DNA of 50,469 nucleotides from an uncultured Devosia sp. (GCF_946479885.1 NZ_CAMLHM010000025.1:1-50469), one strand, 5' to 3'. Positions 8,711 through 17,222 are shown, counted from the first letter of the stretch. Numbers and translations: made by a program. Notes: generated from the letters alone by a model not told the origin.

Positions 8711-9415
8711 CTAGACCATCAGGTGGCGGCGGACGTCTGGCAAATCGAGGTCGCTGGCCGGACCGGAATGCCGGATCTCACCGCGATCCATCACGTAGAT
8801 GTCGTCGGCGATTTCGCGGCAGAAATCGAGGAACTGCTCCACCAGCAGGATGGTCATGCCCTTCTCGTCGCGCAGGAATTGCAGGGCGCGGCCGATATCC
8901 TTGATGATGGAGGGTTGGATGCCCTCGGTGGGCTCGTCCAGCACCAGGACCTTGGGGCGAGTAACCAGCGCGCGGCCGATGGCGAGCTGCTGCTGCTGGC
9001 CTCCCGAGAGGTCCCCGCCGCGCCGGCCCAGCATGGATTTGAGCACCGGAAACAGCTCGAAGATATAGGGCGGGATGTTCTTGTCGGCGCGGGGCAGGCC
9101 GGCATAGCCGGTTTCGAGGTTTTCCTTGACTGTCAGCAGCGGGAAGATCTCCCGGCCCTGGGGGACGTAGCCGATGCCCATGCGGGCGCGTTTGTAGGGC
9201 GGCGACTTGCGCAGGACCTCGTCGCCGAACTTGATTTCACCTGCCGTGATGTTGTTGACGCCCGTAATGGCGCGCAGGGTCGAGGATTTGCCGACTCCAT
9301 TGCGGCCGAGGACGGCGGTGATGCGGCCGGGCTGGCAGGTGATGGAGACCGATTTCAGCGCTTGGGCGGCGCCGTAATGCAGATCGATGGCGTCAATGGA
9401 CAGGGCAGTACTCAT
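8711..9415 (-). CDS. urtE: Urea ABC transporter ATP-binding protein UrtE
   Basis: This is one of two cytoplasmic ATPases that power the high-affinity urea importer. The 234-residue protein has Walker A GRNGVGKSS (residues 37-45), a Q-loop region YVPQGREIFP, the signature LSGGQQQQLAIGRAL, and Walker B LVLDEPTEGIQPSII, all of the branched-chain amino-acid/urea (HAAT) type. The ATG at 9415 overlaps the urtD stop (ATGA). It is the last gene of urtABCDE. The longer frame upstream lies inside urtD. Confidence 0.95.
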   Translation of the reverse strand: MSTALSIDAIDLHYGAAQALKSVSITCQPGRITAVLGRNGVGKSSTLRAITGVNNITAGEIKFGDEVLRKSPPYKRARMGIGYVPQGREIFPLLTVKENLETGYAGLPRADKNIPPYIFELFPVLKSMLGRRGGDLSGGQQQQLAIGRALVTRPKVLVLDEPTEGIQPSIIKDIGRALQFLRDEKGMTILLVEQFLDFCREIADDIYVMDRGEIRHSGPASDLDLPDVRRHLMV

Positions 9416-10170
9416 CTCCCCAAATACCTTTCGATGACGACCGGATTGGCGCTGACCTGGTCGAGCGTGCCTTCGGCCAGCACGGCGCCTTCGGCCAGGC
9501 ACGTGACGCGGGAGCCGAGTTCGCGGACGAAGCTCATGTCGTGCTCGACGACGACGACGGAGCGCGTCCTGGCGATGTCCTTGAGCAGCTTGGCGGTTTC
9601 GACGGTTTCGGCATCGGTCATGCCGGCGACGGGCTCGTCGACCAGCAGCAGTTTCGGGTCTTGCGCCAGCAGCATGCCGATTTCGAGCCACTGCTTCTGG
9701 CCATGGCTCAGATTGGCGGCGTAGTCGTCCTTGCGGGCGAGGAGGCGCACGGTTTCCAGGATTTCGGTGATGCGGGCGATGTCGGCGGCGTCGGCGGTGT
9801 AGAACAGGGTGGCGAAGACGCCGCGCGGCTTTTTCAGGGCCATCTCGATATTGTCCCAGACGGTGTGGGACTCGAACACCGTTGGCTTCTGGAACTTGCG
9901 GCCGATGCCCAGATTGGCGATGGCGGCTTCGTCCAGCCTGGTGAGGTCGGTGCGTCCATTGAACAGCACTTGGCCGTCATCGGGCCGGGTCTTGCCGGTG
10001 ATAATGTCCATCATGGTGGTCTTGCCGGCGCCGTTGGGACCGATAATGGCCAGCATTTCGGCGGGATGGACGATGATGGAGAGGTTGTTGATGGCCTTGA
10101 ACCCGTCGAAGGCGACCGAGACGCCATCGAGATAGAGCATGGTGCCCAGCTTTTCCTTGGCTTCGGACAT
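9412..10170 (-). CDS. urtD: Urea ABC transporter ATP-binding protein UrtD
   Basis: This 252-residue ATPase of the urea importer has Walker A GPNGAGKTT (residues 44-52), signature LSHGQKQWLEIGMLL, Walker B LLLVDEPVAGM and the switch VVVEHDMSFV. The motif GRKFQKPTVF after the helical part is typical of UrtD. The ATG at 10170 has a CGGAG site lying over the end of urtC (two-base gap). The stop overlaps the urtE start. Together with UrtE it couples ATP hydrolysis to UrtBC. Confidence 0.95.
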   Translation of the reverse strand: MSEAKEKLGTMLYLDGVSVAFDGFKAINNLSIIVHPAEMLAIIGPNGAGKTTMMDIITGKTRPDDGQVLFNGRTDLTRLDEAAIANLGIGRKFQKPTVFESHTVWDNIEMALKKPRGVFATLFYTADAADIARITEILETVRLLARKDDYAANLSHGQKQWLEIGMLLAQDPKLLLVDEPVAGMTDAETVETAKLLKDIARTRSVVVVEHDMSFVRELGSRVTCLAEGAVLAEGTLDQVSANPVVIERYLGR

Positions 10171-10172
10171 GT

Positions 10173-11348
10173 CTACTCCGCCGGATTGGGTTGGGGATCG
10201 ACGCCAGCCTCGACCTGCTTGGGCGTCGGGTCGCCGCGATCGTGCTGCTCGCGCCTGGTTGTTGCGGCGCGATACTGGCCGATGAGGCCGACAATGCCCT
10301 TGGGCAGGAAAAGCGTGGTGACGACGAAGAGGGCGCCCAGGGCAAAGAGCCAGTATTCGGGGAAGGCGCCGGTGAAGTAGGACTTGCCGACATTGACCAG
10401 GATGCCGCCGATGATCGGCCCGATGATCGTGCCGCGGCCGCCGACGGCAGTCCAGATGACCACTTCGATGGAATTGGCTGGGTCGAACTCGGATGGGTTG
10501 ATGATGCCGACCTGCGGCACGTAGAGCGCCCCGGCAATGCCGGCGATGATGGCCGAGACGACAAAGGCGAAGAGTTTCACATATTCGACGCGGTAGCCGA
10601 TGAAGCGGGTGCGGCTTTCCGCATCGCGCACGGCGACCATGACCTTGCCGAGCTTGGAATTGACGATCATCGAGCAGGCGAGGACAGCCAGCGCCAGGGC
10701 GATGGCCGAGGCGGCGAAGAGGGCCGCGCGGGTGGAGCCGGCCTGCACAGGGGTGCCCAGGATGTCCTTGAAGTCGGTCAGTCCGTTATTGCCGCCAAAG
10801 CCCATGTCGTTGCGGAAGAAGGCCAGCAGCAGGGCATAGGTCATCGCCTGCGTGATGATGGACAGATAGACGCCGGTGACGCGGCTGCGGAAGGCGAGGA
10901 AGCCGAAGACAAAGGCGAGGAGACCAGGGACGAGGACCACCATCAACATGGCGATCCAGAAATTGTCCATGCCGTACCAGTACCAGGGCAGCTCTTTCCA
11001 GTTCAGGAAGACCATGAAATCGGGCAGGGTCGGGTTGGCATAGACGCCCCGCGTGCCGATCTGGCGCATGAGATACATGCCCATGGCATAGCCACCGATG
11101 GCAAAGAACGCGCCGTGGCCGAGCGAGAGAATGCCGCAATAGCCCCAGACCAGGTCGAGCGCGAGCGCGAGCATGGCGTAGGTCAGGTACTTGCCGAACA
11201 GCGGGATGACATAGTTGGGCAGGCGGAGCGGATGACCCGCCGGGAGCAGCAGGTTGGACGCCGGCACGGCGATGGCCACCACCAGCAGGATGGCGACGAT
11301 CCAGATGGCCTTGCGGTCGAGAGCGCGGAAGAGGGCCTGGGTGATCAT
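10173..11348 (-). CDS. urtC: Urea ABC transporter permease UrtC
   Basis: This 391-residue inner-membrane permease has about ten hydrophobic segments. It shows the LivM-like motif VWGYCGILSLGHGAFFAIGG, the loop FRSRVTGVYLSIITQAM, and the EAA-type cytoplasmic stretch AVRDAESRTRFIGY. The end is a charged tail (RREQHDRGDPTPKQ) with no conserved role. The ATG at 11348 overlaps the urtB stop (ATGA); the frame upstream to 11513 is within urtB and is excluded. It forms the membrane channel with UrtB. Confidence 0.95.
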   Translation of the reverse strand: MITQALFRALDRKAIWIVAILLVVAIAVPASNLLLPAGHPLRLPNYVIPLFGKYLTYAMLALALDLVWGYCGILSLGHGAFFAIGGYAMGMYLMRQIGTRGVYANPTLPDFMVFLNWKELPWYWYGMDNFWIAMLMVVLVPGLLAFVFGFLAFRSRVTGVYLSIITQAMTYALLLAFFRNDMGFGGNNGLTDFKDILGTPVQAGSTRAALFAASAIALALAVLACSMIVNSKLGKVMVAVRDAESRTRFIGYRVEYVKLFAFVVSAIIAGIAGALYVPQVGIINPSEFDPANSIEVVIWTAVGGRGTIIGPIIGGILVNVGKSYFTGAFPEYWLFALGALFVVTTLFLPKGIVGLIGQYRAATTRREQHDRGDPTPKQVEAGVDPQPNPAE

Positions 11349-12973
11349 GCTTCGATCGAGCGTCCCTTGAGCGCGAAGAGGCCGCGGGGACGGCGCTGAA
11401 TGAAGAGGATGATGAGGACGAGAATGATGATCTTGCCCAGCACGGCGCCGGCATAGGGCTCGATGAACTTGTTGGCGATGCCCAGCGTCAGCGCGCCGAC
11501 AAAGGTGCCCCATAGATTGCCGACGCCACCGAAGACCACGACCATGAAGCTGTCGATGATGTAGCCTTGCCCCAGATTGGGCGAGACGTTGCCGATCTGG
11601 CTGAGGGCGACGCCGGCCAGGCCGGCAATGCCGGAACCCAGGCCGAAGGTCATGGCATCGACGAGCGGGGTGCGGATGCCCATTGCTGAGGCCATGCGGC
11701 GGTTCTGGGTGACGGCACGCATGTGGAGACCAATAGCGGTGTATTTCAGCACCAGCAGCAGGGCCACGAAGACCATCAGCGCGAAGATGACGATGTAGAA
11801 GCGGTTCCAGGTGATGGCCAGGCCGCCCAGCTCGAACGATCCCGACATCCAGCTTGGATTGCCGACTTCGCGGATATTGGCGGTGAAGACGCGCTGCACC
11901 GCCTGCTGGATGATCAGGGACAGGCCCCAGGTGGCCAGCAGCGTCTCCAGCGGCCGGCCATAGAGGAAGCGGATAATGCCGCGCTCGATAGCGACGCCGA
12001 CCAGGCCCGTGAACAGGAAGGCGAGGGGCAGGGCGATGGCGAGGGACCAGTCAAAGAGGCCCGGATAGTTCTGGCGGATGACCTCCTGCACCACAAAGGT
12101 GGTGTAGGCGCCCAGCATCACCATTTCGCCATGCGCCATGTTGATGACGCCCATGACCCCGAAGGTGATGGCAAGGCCAATGGCGGCCAGCAACAGCACT
12201 GAACCCAGCGAGACGCCGAACCAGATATTCTGCGCCACGTCCCAGACGGCGCGATCGCGCGCCAGGCCGTCGATGGCGGACTGGATGAGGGGCTTGACCG
12301 CTTCGGGGGCGGTGTTGAGCGCCGTCGTCAGGGCGTTGAGGGCGTCGCGCCCACCGATGGCCTGGACTACGGGGACGGCGGCCTGCCAATCCTCGATCGC
12401 GGCGTCGGGGGTCTTGAGGATGATTGCGGCACGCGCCTGTTCCATGACGCGTTTGATGCCGACATCGGTTTCGGCCGTGATGGCGCTGTCAAGCAGTTCA
12501 AGCTGGGCAGGATCGGCGTCGCGCAGAACGGATTGGGCGGCAAAGAGACGGACGCCACTGTCCTGGCTGAGCAGGGTCATCTGGCCGATCGCGGTGCGCA
12601 GCGCGCGGCGCAGGCCGTTGTTGACCTTGACCTTTTCGAGGCCATCTTCGGCGAGATCGGGCAAGGCAGCGCCGGTAACGGGGTCGGAGATATCGCCCTT
12701 GCCACCCGACGAGGCGGTGAAGACGACCTTGCCGGTCGCTTCATCGAAATAGAGTTCGCCTTCGAGCAGGGTTTCGAGGACCGGAACGACGCGTTGATCG
12801 CCGGTGGCGGCAAGGGTGCCGATGGCGGCCTCGCGGTCCTTGAAATTGCCAGGCGCCAGCGCGTCGACGAGGACGGACAGGTCGGCATCGGCGGTCTGGG
12901 CGTGAGCCGGGAGGGTCAGAAGGACGGTGCCAAGAACCATCATCAACGCAACGATGTGGCGGAGAAATTTCAT
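11345..12973 (-). CDS. urtB: Urea ABC transporter permease UrtB
   Basis: This 542-residue protein has the architecture special to UrtB. A signal peptide (ending LPAHAQ) is followed by a periplasmic HEAT-like helical domain to about residue 250. A LivH-type permease domain follows, with AITFGVMGVINMAHGEMVML and the cytoplasmic RAVTQNRRMASAMGI. The length agrees with UrtB and not with the ~300-residue LivH. The ATG at 12973 is chosen because it opens the signal peptide; the frame beyond it to 13201 lies in urtA. The stop overlaps the urtC start. Confidence 0.95.
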   Translation of the reverse strand: MKFLRHIVALMMVLGTVLLTLPAHAQTADADLSVLVDALAPGNFKDREAAIGTLAATGDQRVVPVLETLLEGELYFDEATGKVVFTASSGGKGDISDPVTGAALPDLAEDGLEKVKVNNGLRRALRTAIGQMTLLSQDSGVRLFAAQSVLRDADPAQLELLDSAITAETDVGIKRVMEQARAAIILKTPDAAIEDWQAAVPVVQAIGGRDALNALTTALNTAPEAVKPLIQSAIDGLARDRAVWDVAQNIWFGVSLGSVLLLAAIGLAITFGVMGVINMAHGEMVMLGAYTTFVVQEVIRQNYPGLFDWSLAIALPLAFLFTGLVGVAIERGIIRFLYGRPLETLLATWGLSLIIQQAVQRVFTANIREVGNPSWMSGSFELGGLAITWNRFYIVIFALMVFVALLLVLKYTAIGLHMRAVTQNRRMASAMGIRTPLVDAMTFGLGSGIAGLAGVALSQIGNVSPNLGQGYIIDSFMVVVFGGVGNLWGTFVGALTLGIANKFIEPYAGAVLGKIIILVLIILFIQRRPRGLFALKGRSIEA

Positions 12974-13047
12974 GGCGGCCCCGATCTGACACCGTGGATT
13001 TGAGAGCGCGGTGGACGAGGGCGGCGGACCGCCCCCGTCGTTGTCGA

Positions 13048-14355
13048 CTATTGGGCGGTGGCTACGTCGCCGCCGCAGGTCTTGGTTTCGGTGTTGTAAT
13101 TGCCGCAGTTGATCGGGGCGGTCCAATCGGCCTCGAGCATCTTGGATTCGGGCAGGAAGTCGGTCCAGGCGTCGCCGGGCACTTCTTCTTCGGTTTCCCA
13201 CACGACGTCGAACTGGCCGTCGGCCTGGATCTCGCCGATCAGCACCGGCTTGGTAATGTGGTGGTTCGGCAGGACCTTGGCGATGCCGCCAGTCAGGTTC
13301 GGCGTTTCAAGGCCGATGATGGCGTCGAGCACGGCGTCGGTGTCGGTGGTGCCGGCCTTTTCGACAGCGGCAACCCAGAGGTGGAAGCCGATGACGGTCG
13401 CTTCCATCGGGTCATTGGTGACCTTTTCCGGGTTGTTCATGAACGTCCGCCAGGCCGAGATGAACGCCTCGTTTTCCGGCGTATCGACGGACTGGAAGTA
13501 GTTCCAGGCGGCCAGGTGACCGACCAGCGGCGTGGTATCGAAGCCGGCGAGTTCTTCTTCGCCGACCGAGAAGGCCACGACCGGGATGTCCTCGGCCTTG
13601 ATGCCCTGGTTGGCGAGTTCCTTGTAGAACGGCACGTTGGCGTCGCCGTTGATGGTCGAGACGACGGCGGTCTTCTTACCGGTCGAGCCGAAGGTCTTGA
13701 TGTCGGAGACGATGGTCTGCCAATCGGAATGACCGAAGGGCGTGTAGTTGATCATGATGTCTTCTTTGGCGACACCCTTGTCCATGAGGTATTGCTCAAG
13801 GATCTTGTTGGTGGTCTGCGGATAGACATAGTCGGTGCCGGCGAGAACCCAGCGCTCGACGCCTTCATTTTCCATCAGGTAGTCGACGGCCGGGATGGCC
13901 TGCTGGTTGGGAGCAGCGCCAGTGTAGAACACGTTGCGCTGGCTCTCTTCGCCTTCGTACTGCACGGGGTAGAAGAGGATCGAGTTCAGTTCCTCGAACA
14001 CCGGCAGGACCGACTTGCGCGAGGAGGAGGTCCAGCAGCCGAACACGGCGGCGACACCGTCGACTTCGATCAGCTCACGCGCCTTCTCGGCAAAGAGCGG
14101 CCAGTCGGAAGCCGGGTCGACGACCACAGCTTCAAGCTGCTTGCCCAGGAGGCCGCCCTTCTTGTTCTGCTCGTCGATCAGGAACAGCATGGTGTCCTTG
14201 AGCGTCGTTTCGGAAATGGCCATCGTGCCCGACAGCGAATGCAGCACGCCGACCTTGATGGTCTCGTCCTGGGCGACTGCCGGAACGGCAACCGCACTCA
14301 TAGTCATAGCCACGCCCAGCCCCAGCCCCGCAATCGCGCGGTTTACTACTGTCAT
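13048..14355 (-). CDS. urtA: Urea-binding periplasmic protein UrtA
   Basis: This is the substrate-binding protein of the urea importer. At 435 residues, it has a signal peptide to about residue 28 (AVAVPAVAQ), then the type I periplasmic-binding fold: VGVLHSLSGTMAISE, VFGCWTSSSRKSVLP, LFYPVQYEGEE, FYTGAAPNQQ, all characteristic of UrtA and not of amino-acid binders. The C-terminal CGNYNTETKTCGGD is a likely disulphide loop. The ATG at 14355 has a CGGAGGTAAAC site. It is the first gene of urtABCDE and has a sigma-54 promoter about 45 bases upstream. Confidence 0.97.
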   Translation of the reverse strand: MTVVNRAIAGLGLGVAMTMSAVAVPAVAQDETIKVGVLHSLSGTMAISETTLKDTMLFLIDEQNKKGGLLGKQLEAVVVDPASDWPLFAEKARELIEVDGVAAVFGCWTSSSRKSVLPVFEELNSILFYPVQYEGEESQRNVFYTGAAPNQQAIPAVDYLMENEGVERWVLAGTDYVYPQTTNKILEQYLMDKGVAKEDIMINYTPFGHSDWQTIVSDIKTFGSTGKKTAVVSTINGDANVPFYKELANQGIKAEDIPVVAFSVGEEELAGFDTTPLVGHLAAWNYFQSVDTPENEAFISAWRTFMNNPEKVTNDPMEATVIGFHLWVAAVEKAGTTDTDAVLDAIIGLETPNLTGGIAKVLPNHHITKPVLIGEIQADGQFDVVWETEEEVPGDAWTDFLPESKMLEADWTAPINCGNYNTETKTCGGDVATAQ

Positions 14356-14395
14356 GTTTACCTCCGACAGATGTGTGTTTGCACCGTCGGAGGAA

Positions 14396-14412
14396 TTGCA
14401 AAGGCCGTGCCA
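14396..14412 (-). promoter_or_regulatory. Sigma-54 (-24/-12) promoter of urtABCDE
   Basis: On the minus strand the bases read TGGCAC, five bases GGCCT, then TTGCAA. This gives the invariant GG at -24 and GC at -12 with the required ten bases between them, a full match to the RpoN consensus. Transcription would start near 14386, leaving a leader of about 30 bases before the urtA ATG. Urea transporter operons are commonly under NtrC and RpoN control, so nitrogen-limited expression is inferred. Confidence 0.85.
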
Positions 14413-14723
14413 GCACTTGTTGGGCAGGACTAGAGCGTTGATTCAATTCAAATTTGACCCGTGGGCACGAAGAATAATGTCGCTTAACTCGTTGCGCACG
14501 GAAGGTTCGGTGCCTGTTCTTTGTGCGGGCACATTTGCGGGTGATGAATTTTCAGGCAGTTGCTTGAATGGCGCACAAATCGCCTGCCCGAAAATCGGGC
14601 GGCGGGGTGACCTGAGCCCGCGCTTGAGCTAGACTTGAATCACCGAAGATCGACTTCGGCAGAGGTCGTTTGCACCAACTACCTCGGCCCCGCGCCCTCG
14701 GGCGTGGGGCTTATTGGTTCAGG
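14413..14723 (-). promoter_or_regulatory. urtA upstream regulatory region
   Basis: This 311-base spacer without genes lies upstream of the sigma-54 promoter and is where an enhancer-binding protein such as NtrC would bind. It contains a 12-base palindrome TGTGC-GG-GCACA at 14522-14533, a loose GCAC/GTGC pair at 14496-14513, and an inverted repeat with 12-base arms (14548-14559 and 14584-14595, one mismatch). None fits the NtrC consensus spacing exactly. A GC-rich hairpin at about 14689-14711 lies after the stop of the META-domain gene and lacks a T run. Confidence 0.4.
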
Positions 14724-15125
14724 CTAATGCGCGGGCGCCAGTTGCGCCAGCACGGTGCCGTTTCCCAGCAGCCGCAGGTCGCCGTCGACGAGGGCGTAGG
14801 CGTCCGTCGCGTCCAGGGCAGCAAAAAAGGCCTGCTCCTGATCAAGGCCGTCACACGCCATCATCGTCGAAAAAACCTGGCTGATGTCGATGCCATCAGG
14901 CGTCTGGGCAAGATCGCCACCATAGGTGTTGCACCCGCCGTTGCCGCCAACACTGTCTGCCGAAATGATCAGCGTCGAGCCGACATTGGGAGCCACCGGC
15001 TGGCCATCGAGCTGGGTCAGGCGCCAGCTTGTTCCCACCAGATCAGCCAGCCCGCCGCCGTCGGCAAAGGCCGGAGTCGACAGCAAGGCAAGTGTAGCGG
15101 CGGTCAGCAGGCTTCGGGGCAGCAT
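14724..15125 (-). CDS. META-domain (HslJ-like) secreted protein
   Basis: This 133-residue exported protein has a signal peptide (MLPRSLLTAATLALLSTPAF, cleavage near AFA-DG) and one META domain. Visible features are TSWRLTQLDGQPV, SVGGNGGCNTYGGDL, ISQVFSTMMACDGLDQEQAFFAAL and the final strand LRLLGNGTVLAQL. The Cys pair in GGCNTY and MMACD is typical. META/HslJ proteins are linked to heat-shock and envelope stress, but the molecular role is unknown. The ATG at 15125 follows a GGAGA site. It is transcribed toward urtA but sits upstream of the urt promoter, so it is likely a separate unit. Confidence 0.87.
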   Translation of the reverse strand: MLPRSLLTAATLALLSTPAFADGGGLADLVGTSWRLTQLDGQPVAPNVGSTLIISADSVGGNGGCNTYGGDLAQTPDGIDISQVFSTMMACDGLDQEQAFFAALDATDAYALVDGDLRLLGNGTVLAQLAPAH

Positions 15126-15217
15126 GGTGGCGTCTCCTGATTTCCCACGAGGTTGCCACGCGAAATGTGGCGGATTTCACGGGGCGCGATCACAGATCAC
15201 GATCAGGGGAACTCTTC

Positions 15218-15325
15218 ATGCTCAGCCTCGTTGTTCGAGCGAAGCCGGCTGCCGAAAGGCGCTGGACCGAGTTTGATGCCACTTCTCTCAGGCATCAGCG
15301 ATCGGCGGACTGCTGCAGAGGCTGA
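15218..15325 (+). CDS. Possible 35-aa peptide on a short transcript
   Basis: A short frame begins at ATG 15218, eight bases after an AGGGGA ribosome-binding site, and would encode a basic 35-residue peptide (start MLSLVVRAKPAAERRW, end SADCCRG). A very strong plus-strand terminator follows 26 bases later, and there is no other plus-strand gene nearby that it could serve. The same bases fold into several hairpins, so the transcript could instead be a structured small RNA. Coding is unproven; the evidence is the ribosome-binding site and the terminator only. Confidence 0.3.
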   Translation: MLSLVVRAKPAAERRWTEFDATSLRHQRSADCCRG

Positions 15326-15350
15326 CGCTCCTCTGTGGTGTCTCCGGTGG

Positions 15351-15381
15351 GGGCGCGAAACTTCGGTTTCGCGCCCTTTTT
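15351..15381 (+). terminator. Strong intrinsic terminator with TTCG loop
   Basis: An 11-base-pair stem (GGGCGCGAAAC at 15351-15361 with GTTTCGCGCCC at 15366-15376) closes a TTCG tetraloop and is followed by TTTTTA. It works on the plus strand, because the T run lies on that side. The neighbouring ald and META genes are both on the minus strand, so an otherwise unannotated plus-strand transcript must end here. Confidence 0.9.
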
Positions 15382-15386
15382 ACGTG

Positions 15387-16505
15387 CTAGTCCGCCAGCG
15401 CGGCCTCGAGCGCGACGACCTCGTAACCCTGGGCCTGGGCTACGGGGGCGCAGGTCACCTTGCCGTTCCAGATGTTGAGACCCGCCCGCAGATGCGGATC
15501 GGCGCGCAGCGCCTGCTTCCAACCCAGATTGGCGAGTCTGAGAACGTGGGGCAAAGTGGCGTTGTTGAGCGCATAGGTCGAGGTGCGGGCCACGCCGCCG
15601 GGCATATTGGCCACGCAATAATGCACGATGCCGTCGACCACATAGGTGGGTTCGGCATGGGTGGTGGCGTGTGACGTCTCGAAACAGCCGCCCTGGTCGA
15701 TGGCCACGTCGACCAGCACGGCGCCCGGTTTCATGGTCGCCAGCATGGCCCTCGTCACCAGCTTGGGCGCGGATGCTCCGGGGATCAGCACGGCGCCGAT
15801 GACCAGATCGGCATTGGCGACCGCCTCGGCAATGGTGGCCTTGTTGGAGTAGAGGACGCGAGCCCGGGCGCCGAAATGGCTGGACAGCCGTTCGAGCGCC
15901 AGTGGGCTGCGGTCAAGAATGGTGACGTCGGCGGAGAGCCCTACGGCGTTTTCGGCCGCGTGGAAGCCAACCACGCCACCGCCGAGAATAGCCACCTTGC
16001 CCGGCTGCACGCCGGGCACACCGCCGAGCAGCACGCCGCGGCCACCATGGGCCTTTTCGAGGGCGGTAGCGCCCGCCTGGATCGCCATGCGGCCGGCGAC
16101 CTGGCTCATCGGCTTGAGCAGGGGCAGGGCGCCCGCAGCGTCGGTGACAGTTTCATAGGCAATGCAGGTGGCGCCGGAAGCCAGCAGATCGCGCGTCTGG
16201 TCGGGATCGGGCGCGAGATGGAGGTAGGTGAAGAGCACCTGATCCCGGCGCAACATGGCGCGTTCAGCAGGCTGCGGCTCCTTGACCTTGACGATCATGT
16301 CGGCCGCATCGAACACCACCCGCGCGTCGTTGGCGATTTCCGCGCCGGCGTCGCGATAATCATTGTCGCTGTCGCCGATACCCGCTCCTGCCTGGGTTTC
16401 GACCATGACGCGATGTCCCATATGGGTCAGCTCTGCCACGCTCTCGGGCGTCAGGCCGACCCGGTATTCATGGTTTTTGATTTCTCTTGGTACGCCGATC
16501 AGCAT
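15387..16505 (-). CDS. ald: Alanine dehydrogenase
   Basis: This enzyme catalyses the NAD-dependent interconversion of L-alanine with pyruvate and ammonia. The 372-residue protein is full length. It begins [20 protein letters not shown], includes the substrate lysine stretch [24 protein letters not shown], the nucleotide motif [15 protein letters not shown] and the catalytic region [16 protein letters not shown]. The ATG at 16505 has a GGGAGGAA site; the extension to 16691 enters the divergent regulator gene. It is divergent from an Lrp-type regulator with a palindromic operator between, so alanine-responsive control is likely. It connects amino-acid nitrogen to the neighbouring urea genes. 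Confidence 0.96.
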   Translation of the reverse strand: MLIGVPREIKNHEYRVGLTPESVAELTHMGHRVMVETQAGAGIGDSDNDYRDAGAEIANDARVVFDAADMIVKVKEPQPAERAMLRRDQVLFTYLHLAPDPDQTRDLLASGATCIAYETVTDAAGALPLLKPMSQVAGRMAIQAGATALEKAHGGRGVLLGGVPGVQPGKVAILGGGVVGFHAAENAVGLSADVTILDRSPLALERLSSHFGARARVLYSNKATIAEAVANADLVIGAVLIPGASAPKLVTRAMLATMKPGAVLVDVAIDQGGCFETSHATTHAEPTYVVDGIVHYCVANMPGGVARTSTYALNNATLPHVLRLANLGWKQALRADPHLRAGLNIWNGKVTCAPVAQAQGYEVVALEAALAD

Positions 16506-16590
16506 TTCGTTCCTCCCGAAGCTTGTGAGGCACAGCAGATCAAACAGGGGGCGAAAAGTGCTTGCATTTTGCAGGCCGATACCGCTGAAA

Positions 16591-16607
16591 TTCGAATGAC
16601 ATTCGAA
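16591..16607. promoter_or_regulatory. Palindromic operator between ald and lrp-type gene
   Basis: A perfect 17-base palindrome, TTCGAATG-A-CATTCGAA, lies 20 bases before the regulator ATG and about 86 bases before the ald ATG. Lrp/AsnC regulators bind such symmetric sites in the intergenic space of divergently transcribed targets. Binding of the adjacent regulator here is an inference from position and symmetry. Confidence 0.65.
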
Positions 16608-16626
16608 GCTATGGGTAAAAAGCGCA

Positions 16627-17091
16627 ATGGCGTTGCAAGTTGATGCAGTGGATCGCAAACTGCTGCGGGTACTGCAGGAGGATAGCCGCAAGAGCGTGCA
16701 GGATCTTGGGGAGGCTGTTGGCCTATCGGCCTCGGCCTGTCATCGGCGCTTGAAGGCACTGGAGGAGCGGGGATTGATCGAGGGCTATCGCGCCATCCTG
16801 AGTGCCCAGCGGCTGGGCTATTCGATGCAGTTTTTCATCGAGGTCGGACTGACCAGCCAGAGCGAGGCGGCGCTCGATGCGTTCGAGGCCGCCGTGCAGG
16901 ACATACCCGAGGTGCTCGAATGCCACCTGATGGCTGGGCAATCGGACTATATCCTGCGGGTGATCTGCCAGGATCACGAGGATTTCGAGCGGCTGCATCG
17001 GCGGCTCAGCGCGCGGCTGCCCGGGGTGGCGCGCATCCATTCCAATATGAGCATTCGCACGGTCAAGGTGCGGACAGGACTGCCGATCTAG
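16627..17091 (+). CDS. Lrp/AsnC family regulator (AldR-like)
   Basis: This 154-residue leucine-responsive-type regulator has an N-terminal helix-turn-helix (DRKLLRVLQEDSRKSVQDLG, then LSASACHRRLKALEERGLIE). The C-terminal RAM/AsnC ligand-binding domain contains VLECHLMAGQSDYILRV. It is divergent from ald with 121 bases between, a standard arrangement for a dedicated activator or autoregulator of alanine dehydrogenase. Its effector is probably alanine or another amino acid. The ATG at 16627 has only a weak ribosome-binding site. Confidence 0.93.
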   Translation: MALQVDAVDRKLLRVLQEDSRKSVQDLGEAVGLSASACHRRLKALEERGLIEGYRAILSAQRLGYSMQFFIEVGLTSQSEAALDAFEAAVQDIPEVLECHLMAGQSDYILRVICQDHEDFERLHRRLSARLPGVARIHSNMSIRTVKVRTGLPI

Positions 17092-17115
17092 ACAGCGTCT
17101 GCTGCTTCAGCAGAC

Positions 17116-17201
17116 CTCATCCTGAGCCCGTCGAAGGACGAGGTCGTGGCACTCGTGCCTCCACTCGCTCGACCTCGCGGTTCGACAGGCTCACCATGAG
17201 G
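17116..17201. repeat. Intergenic imperfect inverted repeat
   Basis: Two arms of about 29 bases (17116-17144, with CCTCATCCTGAGCCCGTCGA, and 17173-17201, with GTTCGACAGGCTCACCATGA) form a long imperfect hairpin between the Lrp-type and MarR genes, which are convergent. The sequence belongs to a family of palindromic repeats common in Hyphomicrobiales genomes; a half copy is at 18834-18860. Confidence 0.75.
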
Positions 17202-17222
17202 TCTTGGCTATCTCGCGGTCGC

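Noticed and set aside
14496..14513. GCAC...GTGC pair as an NtrC site.
   Set aside because: The half sites are 10 bases apart where the consensus needs 7; reported only as a loose element.
15275..15330. CTCTCAGGC followed by GGACTG resembles the end of a glycine riboswitch.
   Set aside because: The GCCGAAGGAGCAA core and the GGAGAG partner strand are missing, the bases pair in a simple GATGCC/GGCATC hairpin, and no plus-strand gene follows.
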